A stretch of DNA of 64,000 nt, taken from assembly GCF_050587525.1 (NCBI RefSeq), contig NZ_JBOBFT010000006.1:1-64000 (forward strand). The letters are read 5' to 3'. The DNA comes from Plantibacter sp050587525 (GTDB lineage: Bacteria; Actinomycetota; Actinomycetes; Actinomycetales; Microbacteriaceae). The translations under genes and the position numbers were made by a program. Below the pieces are notes generated by a model. It ran no database searches and was not told the origin of the DNA. It worked only from the letters and a program-made list of their open reading frames with translations. Below, in pieces: positions 33,319 through 42,901 of the stretch; positions within the stretch are counted from its first letter, which is position 1, and each line of letters starts with the position of its first letter.

Positions 33319-33549
33319 ATGAGTACTCAGGAAAGCACCTACACTGTGAAGCTGACCGACGGTCCTTTGGAGGGCAAGACCATCGCCGCCCCGCTCTCCG
33401 CCGGTGAACCGACGGCCACCGTCGACGTCCCGAGCGGCACCGCCGGCAAGATCTACCGGTACGCGCGCACCGCTGGTCAGGAGTACGACGAGTCCGATGT
33501 CCCCAGCGCCGTGAACTACCGCTTCCTCGAAGCGGTGTTCTCGTCCTGA
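33319..33549 (+). CDS. Small hypothetical protein
   Basis: The 76-residue protein starts at ATG 33319 (MSTQESTYTVKLTDGPLEGK); a second ATG lies three codons upstream. TIAAPLSAGEPTATVDVPSG is followed by KIYRYARTAGQEYDESDVPS. The product is soluble, acidic and beta-rich. It is divergent from topA, with a 118-bp gap. I recognise no domain, but codon use is normal and the frame looks genuinely coding. Confidence 0.65.
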   Translation: MSTQESTYTVKLTDGPLEGKTIAAPLSAGEPTATVDVPSGTAGKIYRYARTAGQEYDESDVPSAVNYRFLEAVFSS

Positions 33550-33580
33550 TGCCACGCGTCGGGATCCGTACCTCTTAATA

Positions 33581-33720
33581 CACTGCGACTTCGCAGACTC
33601 CCGCTCGCCACCCAATCAGCACACTGCGACTTCGCAGACTCCCGCTCGCCACCCAATCAGCACACTGCGACTTCGCAGACTCCCGCTCGCCACCCAATCA
33701 GCACACTGCGACTTCGCAGA
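33581..33720. repeat. 41-bp tandem repeat array with internal palindromes
   Basis: Units start at 33581, 33622, 33663 and 33704 (period exactly 41). Three are complete and identical; the fourth stops after 17 bases. Each begins CACTGCGACTTCGCAGA, which contains the inverted repeat CTGCGA-CT-TCGCAG. The array lies between convergent genes (33549 and 33740). There is no spacer diversity, so it is not a CRISPR. Confidence 0.93.
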
Positions 33721-33739
33721 ACATGTAGCGGGAGGCGGG

Positions 33740-34162
33740 TCACGGCGGTGGAGGCCCGGCTCGGGCCGAGACGATGACATCTCCCCAGGGCGACGGCACG
33801 GCCACCGACACCGTGGCGATGAGCGAGTCCACCGTGCACTCGGTGACGCGTGCCTGATTGTGCTCAGCAGTGCGACTCGCCGCGTCGCACGAGATGCCTG
33901 GGACGCGTCCGGACGCCGTGTCCGCGGCGGCGAGCGCCGCAGCGTCCGCGGCAGCGGAGGCCATCTGATGGGCCACGAGCAGCGACCCGACGGGCACGAC
34001 CGCGACGGCGAACGCGACGACGGCGCCGAGCACCCCGATCGCGAGCACCGATCCCGAACCACGTTCGTCGCCGGCCGCCGCGCTCAGGCGGCTGGGCCGG
34101 ATGCCACCCGCCCCCGTACCTGTCCGAGGAGTCTCCAGCGGGGCGCCTCGACGCCCCATCAT
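33740..34162 (-). CDS. Rv3654c-family TadE-like protein
   Basis: The 140-residue protein starts at ATG 34162, overlapping the stop of the upstream TadE gene (ATGATGA). After an Arg-rich leader, DERGSGSVLAIGVLGAVVAF (about residues 33-52) gives the pilin-like GSxxV/A-helix start. The hydrophobic helix is followed by AAADAAALAAADTASGRVPG, characteristic of Rv3654c-type proteins, and a cysteine pair (ISCDAA, TECTVD). It is the last gene of the tad minor-pilin group and is presumed to be secreted and assembled with the Flp/Tad pilus. The end is Pro-rich. Confidence 0.85.
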   Translation of the reverse strand: MMGRRGAPLETPRTGTGAGGIRPSRLSAAAGDERGSGSVLAIGVLGAVVAFAVAVVPVGSLLVAHQMASAAADAAALAAADTASGRVPGISCDAASRTAEHNQARVTECTVDSLIATVSVAVPSPWGDVIVSARAGPPPP

Positions 34163-34500
34163 CGGCCTCCGTCCAGCGCACACGAGCTCGCCTCGACAGG
34201 CAGCCACCCCGCGGCATCGGCGACCGTCACCGTCACGCAGGCGTACTCGCCGTCTGTTCCCCCAGCAGTTGATGCACCAGGCAGCACCCGCCCCACCCTG
34301 GCAGCGGCCTCGCCCATCCCTTCACCGCGCGCGAGACTCCGAGCACCGTCAGCGGCGGCGTCCACCGCTCGCACCTGCATCGAGGCTGCCCCGACAGCGC
34401 CGAGACACAGTGCCAGTACAACGAGCACCGCTGGAACGAGAACGGCGAACTCCGCGGTGACGGAGCCGTCCTCGCTCCGCACCAGCGATGCGGCGCTCAT
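34159..34500 (-). CDS. TadE-family minor pilin
   Basis: The 113-residue protein starts at ATG 34500, overlapping the DUF4244 stop by four bases. RSEDGSVTAEFAVLVPAVLV (residues 8-27) is the TadE signature, with the prepilin-like GSVTAEFA motif and a single helix. AVDAAADGARSLARGEGMGE follows, then a C-terminal domain with two cysteines (ACVTVT, SSCALDG). Minor pilins of this kind help Tad pilus assembly. Gene order DUF4244-tadE-Rv3654c is conserved in actinobacteria next to topA. Confidence 0.88.
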   Translation of the reverse strand: MSAASLVRSEDGSVTAEFAVLVPAVLVVLALCLGAVGAASMQVRAVDAAADGARSLARGEGMGEAAARVGRVLPGASTAGGTDGEYACVTVTVADAAGWLPVEASSCALDGGR

Positions 34501-34784
34501 CCGTTGGCCGTCAGCGCTCGGCGCACGAGATCGGTGAGGATGCCCTTGACCTCGTCACCTTTGAGGATCACGACCAACAGCCCGGCGAAGCCGACGGCCG
34601 CCATGGTCGCCACCGCGTACTCGGCGGTGGCGGAGCCTCGATCATCGTGCACGAGGCGATCGGCGACACCTCGCCAACCCTGACCATGACGGATCGGATC
34701 GAGCGAAGCCGGGCCGTGAGACGGGTGTTGGGGACGTGCGCGGCTCGCGAGGTTCGTTCGGTTCGGCCGGTGTCGTGTGCTCAT
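34497..34784 (-). CDS. DUF4244 protein, Flp-type major pilin candidate
   Basis: The 95-residue protein starts at ATG 34784, preceded by AAGGAC; upstream in-frame codons look non-coding. The N-terminal 50 residues are basic and Pro/Arg-rich. HDDRGSATAEYAVATMAAVG follows, a type IV prepilin-like G-S-A-T-A-E motif with E at +5, then the hydrophobic FAGLLVVILKGDEVKGILTD segment. DUF4244 proteins occupy the major pilin position in actinobacterial Tad loci. The long basic leader would be removed by a prepilin peptidase, which is not in the window. Confidence 0.85.
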   Translation of the reverse strand: MSTRHRPNRTNLASRARPQHPSHGPASLDPIRHGQGWRGVADRLVHDDRGSATAEYAVATMAAVGFAGLLVVILKGDEVKGILTDLVRRALTANG

Positions 34785-34944
34785 GTCGAGTCCTTCCGCA
34801 TCCAGAGGATGCTTGTCGGTCGGCACGAACAGGTCAATCCTCTCGAAGTCGCGAGCTGCTGGACAGCGAAAGCGGCACTTCTGTGGAAAACCGGCACAGG
34901 ATCCCCGCTGTGGAGGAGGCGTGGTTCAGCGCGAAGAGGGCGAG

Positions 34945-35424
34945 CTACGCGCTCCTGCCTCCGGTTCCCGAACCGTCGCCGCGGTCTCGCAGCGAATCGA
35001 CCATGCTCTGCAGGATCCGGAACGCGCCAGCCTGCTCAGCCTCCGTCATGCCGCCCAGCATCCTGACTTCGATCGACCGAACCGCTGCACTGGCCTGCGC
35101 GAGGTTCCGTCGCCCGCGAGGTGTGAGCCGTGCCGGGAGCACCTTCCCGACCGGCGCTTCAGCGGGCCTGATGACGGAGCCGTCCCGCTCCAAGGCCTGG
35201 AGCAGCACGTTCATCGACTGCCGTGTCACGAATGCGCCCCGCGCGAGCTCGGAGTTCGAGAGGCCCGACCGCTGGGCCAGCAACTCGAGGCAGGAGTAGT
35301 GCGTCACGGTCATCCCAAGTGGGCGCAGCACTTCCTCCATGGCGGCGCGCAGTGCGCTCGACGCTTCTTTCAGCAGGTACCCCAGTGACGTCTGCAGATC
35401 AACGCCGACTCCGTCTTGACTCAT
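34945..35424 (-). CDS. MarR-family transcriptional regulator
   Basis: The 159-residue protein starts at ATG 35424. LLKEASSALRAAMEEVLRPL is followed by GMTVTHYSCLELLAQRSGLS, then NSELARGAFVTRQSMNVLLQ (recognition helix), and wing VGKVLPARLTPRGRRNLAQA. It is divergent from the VOC-family gene at 35487. Two palindromes with TGTCA/TGACA arms lie between them, one overlapping its own start codon. The pair sits inside the Tad cluster (between the tadB-like gene and DUF4244) and seems unrelated to pilus function. Confidence 0.9.
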   Translation of the reverse strand: MSQDGVGVDLQTSLGYLLKEASSALRAAMEEVLRPLGMTVTHYSCLELLAQRSGLSNSELARGAFVTRQSMNVLLQALERDGSVIRPAEAPVGKVLPARLTPRGRRNLAQASAAVRSIEVRMLGGMTEAEQAGAFRILQSMVDSLRDRGDGSGTGGRSA

Positions 35425-35467
35425 GTCAATATTCTGACATAGATTGATGCATGTCAGAAAGCTGACA
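35423..35467. promoter_or_regulatory. Two MarR operators
   Basis: Site 1 is ATGTCA-N6-TGACAT (35423-35440), overlapping the marR start codon. Site 2 is TGTCAG-N4-CTGACA (35452-35467), 20 bases before the VOC gene. Both are perfect inverted repeats with related arms. Confidence 0.8.
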
Positions 35468-35486
35468 CGAAGAGAAAGAGCACAGC

Positions 35487-35855
35487 ATGCCCGCAACCGG
35501 CCCCGATTTCATCTCGCTCCAAGTGCGCGACCTCGACGCATCGCAGTCGTTCTATGAGCAGTACCTCGGCCTCGTCCGCTCGGAGGCCGGACCGCCGCAC
35601 GCTGTCGTCTTCGAGACGAAGCCGATCGCATTCGCCCTCCGCGACATCATTCCGGGCACCGATCTCGCGTCTGTTCAGCAGCCCGGCATCGGCGCTGCGA
35701 TCTGGCTCCACGCCACAGAGGTGCAGGCCATCCACGACGCGCTCGTCGCTGACGGCCGAACCATCGTGAGCGCACCGATCGACGGCCCCTTCGGCCGGAC
35801 GTTCACGTTCGCCGATCCAGACGGCTACCAGATCACCCTCCACGACCGCGCCTGA
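35487..35855 (+). CDS. VOC-family (glyoxalase/bleomycin-resistance fold) protein
   Basis: The 122-residue protein is a single VOC domain of two beta-alpha-beta-beta-beta units. DFISLQVRDLDASQSFYEQY is the first unit with the usual FYxxxLG motif (FYEQYLGLV). WLHATEVQAIHDALVADGRT starts the second, and FGRTFTFADPDGYQITLHDR is the closing signature with metal-ligand glutamate replaced by Q in GYQI. It may bind or modify a small molecule. MarR-VOC pairs often respond to that ligand. Confidence 0.9.
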   Translation: MPATGPDFISLQVRDLDASQSFYEQYLGLVRSEAGPPHAVVFETKPIAFALRDIIPGTDLASVQQPGIGAAIWLHATEVQAIHDALVADGRTIVSAPIDGPFGRTFTFADPDGYQITLHDRA

Positions 35856-35898
35856 TCGGCCGGGCGCTCTCACTCGCGAGGCCTCGGCTCCGCTCCGA

Positions 35899-36879
35899 TC
35901 ACCACCCGACGGAGGTGGCGGCGAGGACACTGAGGAGCAGCGGCGCGACACCGATGACCATGAACGCGGGCAGGACGCAGACGCCGAGCGGGATCATCAG
36001 TCGCGTCGCGAGGACCGCAGCGGCGCGTTGCCCGTCGGTCAGGGCCTGCTCGCGGCATTGGTCGGCCTCGCTCCGCAAGAGTTCTCCGGCAGGAACGCCC
36101 GCTCTCGTGGAGAGACGGAGCACCCGATCGACTCCCGCATCGTCGAATGCCAGACCGAACCGTTCACACGCCGTCGCCGCGACGGCTCGCGCTCCCGTCG
36201 CGGACCCGCCGCCGGCCATCGCAACCGCGACGAGATCCAGCGAGAGGCCCGGCGACGGATCGCGCAGACAGGCCCTCCGCGCCAGGGCCGCACTCCAGCG
36301 CCATCCGGCGAACATGCATGCCGAACCTGCGAACAGGCAGATCAGCCCGGGAATCGTGGCGAACAGCGTCCGGATCGTGTCGAACCCGAGGGCTGCCCCC
36401 AGCAGCACGGATACGACGGGCAGCCAGAGCACGAGCTTCGCGGTGGCTGCGGGGCCCGCGAGCGCCGTCCCGACGTCGTGATCGATCTGGTCGAGCGCGC
36501 GAAAGGACGCCGACAGGTCCCGCAGGCACACGCCGAGTGGAGCGCCGGTCGTCGTGGCCACCTGCCAGGCTGCCGCCAATCCACTCCACAGCTCCGTGCG
36601 ATCGCCCTGTCGAGCCCGCCCCGCCCCCGTGCGAACCCGATCACCACCGATCACCGCTGAGACGTCGTCGCCGGAACGTGCCGCCTCTGCGATCGATGCG
36701 AGGCGACCAGTATCCGCCGACCCGCCGTCCTCGGCCGGCACGGCCAGCTCGGCAACGTACGCCCAGGCGTTCGCGGGGGCCACTCCGGCGCCGAGCAGCA
36801 CCGCGAGCTGCGTGGTCGTCCGCGCGACATCGGCGACCGCAGTATCCGGAGTCGCTCCGGGTCTGAAGAGCGACCTCAT
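35899..36879 (-). CDS. Type II secretion F-family protein, TadB/TadC-like
   Basis: The 326-residue protein starts at ATG 36879, which overlaps the tadA stop by four bases. The reading frame continues upstream to 37593, but only as antisense-like Arg-rich sequence over tadA. It has helices near residues 145-190 (KLVLWLPVVSVLLGAALGFD, IPGLICLFAGSACMFAGWRW) and at the C-terminus (LMIPLGVCVLPAFMVIGVAP). The T2SSF domain lies between, with AVAATACERFGLAFDDAGVD. It forms the membrane platform of the Tad pilus on which TadA acts. Only one F protein is present. Confidence 0.87.
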   Translation of the reverse strand: MRSLFRPGATPDTAVADVARTTTQLAVLLGAGVAPANAWAYVAELAVPAEDGGSADTGRLASIAEAARSGDDVSAVIGGDRVRTGAGRARQGDRTELWSGLAAAWQVATTTGAPLGVCLRDLSASFRALDQIDHDVGTALAGPAATAKLVLWLPVVSVLLGAALGFDTIRTLFATIPGLICLFAGSACMFAGWRWSAALARRACLRDPSPGLSLDLVAVAMAGGGSATGARAVAATACERFGLAFDDAGVDRVLRLSTRAGVPAGELLRSEADQCREQALTDGQRAAAVLATRLMIPLGVCVLPAFMVIGVAPLLLSVLAATSVGW

Positions 36880-37970
36880 GAGACCTCCTCGACGGCAAGA
36901 CGATCTCGCGCGTCCAACACGAATCGCCCGACCGCGACGACGCGACGTCCTTCGGCGAGGCGTGCGAGCTGGATCACGAGGCCGATGGCGCTCGTGACCT
37001 GGCGGGCGACCGCGTCGGGAGTCATCCCTGCGAGCGCGCCGAGCGCCTCGATCCGCGCGGGGACGTCGGTGAGGGAGTTCGCGTGGAGTGTGCCGGCACC
37101 CCCGTCGTGTCCTGTGTTGAGCGCCGACAGGAGTTCTCTGATCTCCGCTCCGCGACACTCGCCGAGGACGAGACGATCCGGCCGCATCCGCAGCGCTTCC
37201 CGCAGCAGTCGCTCCAGATCGATGCCGCCGGCGCCCTCGAGGTTGGCCTGACGCGACTGCATGGCGACGACGTGCGGATGACGGATACGCAGTTCGGCGA
37301 CGTCTTCGATGAGCACGATGCGTTCGGCCGGGTCGGCGAGCCCGAGCAGCGCTCCGAGGAGCGTGGTCTTGCCGCTCCCGCCTGCGCCTGTGATGAGGAG
37401 GTTCGTGCGTCTGCCCACCGCTTCCCGCAGGAGCGTTCCGACCGAGGATGAGAACGTTCCGGCGCGTTCGAGACCATCGAACGACAGTGTGTCGGTGCGC
37501 GGCACGCGGATCGACAGGAGTGTGCCGCGCGTGGACACGGGCGGGAGGACGACGTGCACCCGGATGCCGTCGTGCAGGCGGACGTCGACGCACGGCGTCG
37601 CCTCGTCCACGTGCCGGCCGCCACGGGCGACGAGCGCGACGGCGAGCGCTCTGATCGAGGTCTCATCCGTCCGCCATCCCGCCTCTCGGATGAGTCCGGC
37701 CCCGTGGTCGAGCCACAGTCCGGTCTCGCCATTGACGAAGAGGTCCGTGACCCCGGGATCGGCCACGTACGGCGCGAGCGCACCGAAATCCGTGAGCACG
37801 GGATGGAGAGGGCCTTGACCACGCCCATCGCCTGACACATCGTGCGCACTGCCACCGACGTCAGCGTCGACTTCAGCGCCGACGGCGGCGGCGGCGGCGG
37901 CGACGTCGGGCAGCGGGCCGTCGCGGGTTCGACCGCGGGCCCGGGGTGCTGCGACGAATCGTTCAGTCAT
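36876..37970 (-). CDS. tadA: Tad pilus secretion ATPase, TadA/CpaF family
   Basis: The 364-residue ATPase has the CpaF layout. GALAPYVADPGVTDLFVNGE is the N-terminal signature. Walker A is NLLITGAGGSGKTTLLGALL (about residues 190-209). RIVLIEDVAELRIRHPHVVA supplies the Asp box, and MRPDRLVLGECRGAEIRELL the Walker B. NTGHDGGAGTLHANS completes the His box. It powers Flp pilus assembly at the inner membrane. No TadZ/CpaE-like (Ssd) gene precedes it; the 130 bp upstream are non-coding and a PHP hydrolase follows. Its ribosome binding site is weak. Confidence 0.93.
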   Translation of the reverse strand: MTERFVAAPRARGRTRDGPLPDVAAAAAAVGAEVDADVGGSAHDVSGDGRGQGPLHPVLTDFGALAPYVADPGVTDLFVNGETGLWLDHGAGLIREAGWRTDETSIRALAVALVARGGRHVDEATPCVDVRLHDGIRVHVVLPPVSTRGTLLSIRVPRTDTLSFDGLERAGTFSSSVGTLLREAVGRRTNLLITGAGGSGKTTLLGALLGLADPAERIVLIEDVAELRIRHPHVVAMQSRQANLEGAGGIDLERLLREALRMRPDRLVLGECRGAEIRELLSALNTGHDGGAGTLHANSLTDVPARIEALGALAGMTPDAVARQVTSAIGLVIQLARLAEGRRVVAVGRFVLDARDRLAVEEVS

Positions 37971-38100
37971 CCAGCGAGCGTAGGCATCGACTCCTCATCC
38001 CGGGGCCTGCGAGGCCCGACGGTGGACAACTCCGGCCGACGGTTCCCCTGTGGAGGAGTCTCCCCGCCGCCTCAGGTCCTCCGCTTGCAGGAAGACGCCG

Positions 38101-39369
38101 TCAGTCCGCGGCCGGCACCCGACCGACGAGCGCGAGGATCTCGCGGGCCGGCGTCTCGAGCCGGTAGACGGTGTCCGAAGCGGCGGCGCGGAACACGTCA
38201 TCGCCGATGATCCACTGCCGCCCGTCGCCGTCGATCAGGACGCAGCCGGCAGCGCCGTACGCGACCAGCTCATCCCCCACCCGCAGCAGCACGGGACTCG
38301 CGACGGGGACGCCGTCGATGCCACCTGCCGGGCCGACGGATCGGCTCATGGCGGTCCGCCCCGCCCGGACGCCGTCGAGCAGCGCGTCGACGCTCACGTC
38401 CGTCGCGGCCACCCACGTGGTCACGAGACCCGGCCGCAGCCCGGACTCCGGATAGTGGAAGTCACTGCCGCCGAGCGGGATCGCACCGGTTCCCCACGCG
38501 TGCCACCACGACCACGCACCGCGATCGGTCGGCGCGGCGAGCCAGCTGGAGTGGAAGACCTCGGCGTGCGTCGGTCGTTCCGCTAGAGCCCACTGCCACG
38601 CGCAGTCGCCGGACACGGGATGGTTGATCGACAGGACTCCCCCGTCCTCTGCGACCTGCGCGACCCACGCGTCCGGGTGCGTCCGGAAGTCGACCCAGCG
38701 GATGTCGCCGAACGCGTTGGCATGGCCGCGCCCGGTGGTCACCTCCTGACCGGGAATCATCGTGAGGCCGTACTCTGCACCGATGCCGGGCAGAGACGCG
38801 TGATGGCTGATCGTGTTGTGGTCGGTGACGGCGACGAAGTCGAGACCTTCCGCCACCGCTCGTTCCGCGACCTGGCGGATCGAGGTGCTGCCGTCGGAGT
38901 GCAGCGTGTGGGCGTGGAAATCGCCCGCGAACCAGGTGAGGCCCTCCGGGGCGGCGAACGCGGGACGCCCGGCCGGCGTGGCTCGCGCAACGGGCGGGGC
39001 GACATCGGGATCACGGAACACGATGCCGCCGGGCGTCCGGATGACGACGTCGAGTTCCACCCCGTCGGCGGGAATCACGTGCAGTCCGAGGACCACAACC
39101 CACCGACCGGTTTCGATCCGTCCCGGGACGTAACCCCACGTGGCTGCGTTTTCGGCGATCACGAATCGACGTCGCGCGCCGCCCGACCACCCCCGCCAGC
39201 CCGCAGGCCCCTCGCATCCGAGGTCGATGCGCGCGCCCGTCGAACCGTCGTAGTCGAGGAGGACCTCGAACGATTCCTCGCCGTCCGCGATCTCGAACGG
39301 GACCTCCAGGTAGGGCGATTCCGCCCTCGTCTGCGGCGTGACGGCGATCCGATGGCGTTGTTCAGACAT
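38101..39369 (-). CDS. CehA/McbA-family metallohydrolase (PHP domain)
   Basis: The 422-residue protein has an N-terminal beta-sandwich (residues 1-150). The PHP-type metal site follows: WFAGDFHAHTLHSDGSTSIR, FVAVTDHNTISHHASLPGIG and MIPGQEVTTGRGHANAFGDI. A later GGSDFHYPESGLRPGLVTTW completes the metal ligands. CehA and McbA hydrolyse carbamate insecticides, but most homologues have unknown phosphoester or amide substrates. It is probably cytoplasmic, since no signal peptide is seen. It is encoded between tadA and the acs region. Confidence 0.88.
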   Translation of the reverse strand: MSEQRHRIAVTPQTRAESPYLEVPFEIADGEESFEVLLDYDGSTGARIDLGCEGPAGWRGWSGGARRRFVIAENAATWGYVPGRIETGRWVVVLGLHVIPADGVELDVVIRTPGGIVFRDPDVAPPVARATPAGRPAFAAPEGLTWFAGDFHAHTLHSDGSTSIRQVAERAVAEGLDFVAVTDHNTISHHASLPGIGAEYGLTMIPGQEVTTGRGHANAFGDIRWVDFRTHPDAWVAQVAEDGGVLSINHPVSGDCAWQWALAERPTHAEVFHSSWLAAPTDRGAWSWWHAWGTGAIPLGGSDFHYPESGLRPGLVTTWVAATDVSVDALLDGVRAGRTAMSRSVGPAGGIDGVPVASPVLLRVGDELVAYGAAGCVLIDGDGRQWIIGDDVFRAAASDTVYRLETPAREILALVGRVPAAD

Positions 39370-39448
39370 ACAGACAAACTACCGACTGCGTGGCCGCAAG
39401 AACCGAATCAGGGCGGAGTGACGATCCCGGAGCGGACACGGGACTCAG

Positions 39449-39491
39449 AAAAAAGTGAGGGCGGCACCCATTGGGGGGAATGGATGCCGCC
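39449..39491 (-). terminator. Rho-independent terminator with no annotated gene upstream
   Basis: GGCGGCA (39460-39466) and CCATT pair with AATGG and TGCCGCC (39485-39491) around a six-G loop. On the minus strand the hairpin is followed by CTCAC and six T residues (39449-39454). It would end a transcript coming from the right, where only the 18-codon ORF is present. Confidence 0.75.
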
Positions 39492-39652
39492 TCTGCGGCG
39501 CTGGATTGGGGGAATCACTGACGCCGCACGCCAGAATATGTATTCGGCCGAATGCAAGTCTACGCTGCACAAGACGGATTGCAAGACGATTCTTGACGCC
39601 AAATCGGGGGTAGCACGTATGCGGTCGACCACCTTGTCCTGATAATGAGGCG

Positions 39653-39709
39653 TCAACGGCTGGTACACGCGTACCTGCGCACCATTCCTGACGGATCGAA
39701 CAGACTCAT
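39653..39709 (-). CDS. Candidate 18-residue leader or small peptide
   Basis: ATG 39709 is preceded by AGGAGG with a five-base gap, an almost ideal ribosome binding site. The peptide is MSLFDPSGMVRRYACTSR, ending at TGA 39653-39655. About 160 bases downstream on the same strand is the terminator at 39449-39491. Together they could make a short mRNA or a regulated leader, or the SD could belong to a small RNA by chance. No homologue is recognised. Confidence 0.35.
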   Translation of the reverse strand: MSLFDPSGMVRRYACTSR

Positions 39710-39898
39710 GGACGCCTCCTCCCACCCGCAGCGATGACTCCCCGGCCGCTTCATGACAGCCCGTTCGATGGCGTGTAACCGCGCGTTGACGAGCACGACC
39801 GATCGAAGCGGTACGCTCGTTGTGCACATCTCGACGCCGTGGTTCGCACCACGCGGGAGAGGTCGCCACGAGGTTCGCAAAGGAGCGAGAGAGACACG

Positions 39899-41884
<1,986 letters not shown>

Positions 41885-41885
41885 C

Positions 41886-41969
41886 CACCGCCGCACGGCA
41901 GAAGGAGAACCGCGCGAGAGAAGGTCCGGATACCCGGATCACACCTTCTCTCGCGCGGTTCTCCTTCTC
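41886..41969. repeat. 84-bp palindromic repeat, left copy
   Basis: This copy is identical over 84 bp to 42902-42985 in the same orientation. Perfect 26-bp arms (41900-41925 and 41943-41968, beginning AGAAGGAGAACCGCGCGAGA) enclose a 17-base loop. A 14-base head, CACCGCCGCACGGC, precedes the left arm. It begins one base after the acs stop codon. Confidence 0.97.
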
Positions 41970-42065
41970 TCGTGCACCTCCTGCACAGCTCGCGTCGCAG
42001 CGCGTCCTGTCCACAGATCACCGATCGGCCACGTTCAGGACACGGGGTCGGTCCACGCTCGACGT

Positions 42066-42899
42066 ATGAAGATCATCGACTGGTTGGAACAGCGCCGCGG
42101 CATCGCACATCGTGCCGACGCGATCGAGGCCGGATTCACTCGAACGGGGATCGAGCGCGCCGCGGAGGGAGCACGGCTGCAGGTGCTTCGTCGCCACTGG
42201 CTCGTCGCGCCTCAGCATGATGCGGACCTGTTGATGGCGGCCTCGCTCGGAGGCGCGCTCACCTGCATCAGCGCGGCGCGAACTCTCGGATTGTGGAACA
42301 TCCCGGACGGTTTGTTGCATGTCAGCGCGCGGCCGAACGCGACGGTGAAAGCACGCAGCGGCGTTCGCTTGCACTGGGGCAGCGGCCCTGCTCCCCGCAG
42401 CTCGAGGGAACTCGTCGAACCCGTCGAGAACGTGCTGATGCACCTCGCGAAGTGTCAGCCGTTCGAGCGGGCCCTCGTCATCTTCGAGTCGGCGATTCGT
42501 CGCGATCTGGTCTCGCAGGAACACCTCGCTCGACTCCGCGGCGGCCAGGCCGAGTTGACGACCGTCGTCCGTGCATCTGGCCGCACATCGGACTCCGGCA
42601 TCGAGACCATCCCCTGGGCCAGACTCGCCCGCTTGGGCATCCTCGTTCGACGGCAGGTGATGATCGACGGCCATCCGGTCGACGGCCTGATCGGAGACCG
42701 CCTCATCGTGCAGGCGGACGGGCACGAGCCCCACACCACACGTGCTCAGCGCGATCGAGACGTGCGGCAGGATCGACGACTTGTCCTCCTCGGCTACACC
42801 GTGCTCCGGTTCACCTACACACAGATCATGTACCACTGGCCGGATGTCGAGCGCACCGTCGTCGCGGCCATCGCCCAAGGTCTGCATCTCGCGGCATGA
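42066..42899 (+). CDS. AbiEi-like N-terminal/DUF559-like endonuclease-fold protein
   Basis: The 277-residue protein starts at ATG 42066 (MKIIDWLEQRRGIAHRADAI). The first 70 residues resemble the winged-helix AbiEi_4-type N-terminus of type IV antitoxins (RTGIERAAEGARLQVLRRHW). The middle has a beta-rich region (LLHVSARPNATVKARSGVRL). The C-terminus resembles DUF559/Vsr-like nucleases (VRRQVMIDGHPVDGLIGDRL, then a D/E-rich strand VQADGHE and RDRDVRQDRRLVLLGYTVLR). This composite is widespread in actinobacteria. No AbiEii-type nucleotidyltransferase partner is adjacent. It is bracketed by the two 84-bp palindromic repeats. Confidence 0.75.
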   Translation: MKIIDWLEQRRGIAHRADAIEAGFTRTGIERAAEGARLQVLRRHWLVAPQHDADLLMAASLGGALTCISAARTLGLWNIPDGLLHVSARPNATVKARSGVRLHWGSGPAPRSSRELVEPVENVLMHLAKCQPFERALVIFESAIRRDLVSQEHLARLRGGQAELTTVVRASGRTSDSGIETIPWARLARLGILVRRQVMIDGHPVDGLIGDRLIVQADGHEPHTTRAQRDRDVRQDRRLVLLGYTVLRFTYTQIMYHWPDVERTVVAAIAQGLHLAA

Positions 42900-42901
42900 C
42901 G

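Larger units (their letters stand above)
39370..39898. other. 529-bp region before acs, with a probable minus-strand short transcript
   Basis: No conventional gene. A strong minus-strand terminator lies at 39449-39491, and an 18-codon ORF with an excellent ribosome binding site at 39653-39709. Positions 39530-39610 are A/T-richer than the surroundings. The acs promoter may include TTGACG (39785-39790) and TACGCT (39811-39816), although their spacing of 20 is long. Confidence 0.65.

Noticed and set aside
31203..33407. A 734-codon plus-strand open frame over topA
   Set aside because: It is antisense to TopA, whose motifs are unmistakable.
33581..33720. CRISPR array
   Set aside because: The units are directly contiguous with no unique spacers and no cas genes are present.
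36880..37593. N-terminal extension of the tadB-like frame
   Set aside because: It overlaps tadA in another frame and is Arg/Pro-rich; the ATG at 36879 overlapping the tadA stop is the natural start.
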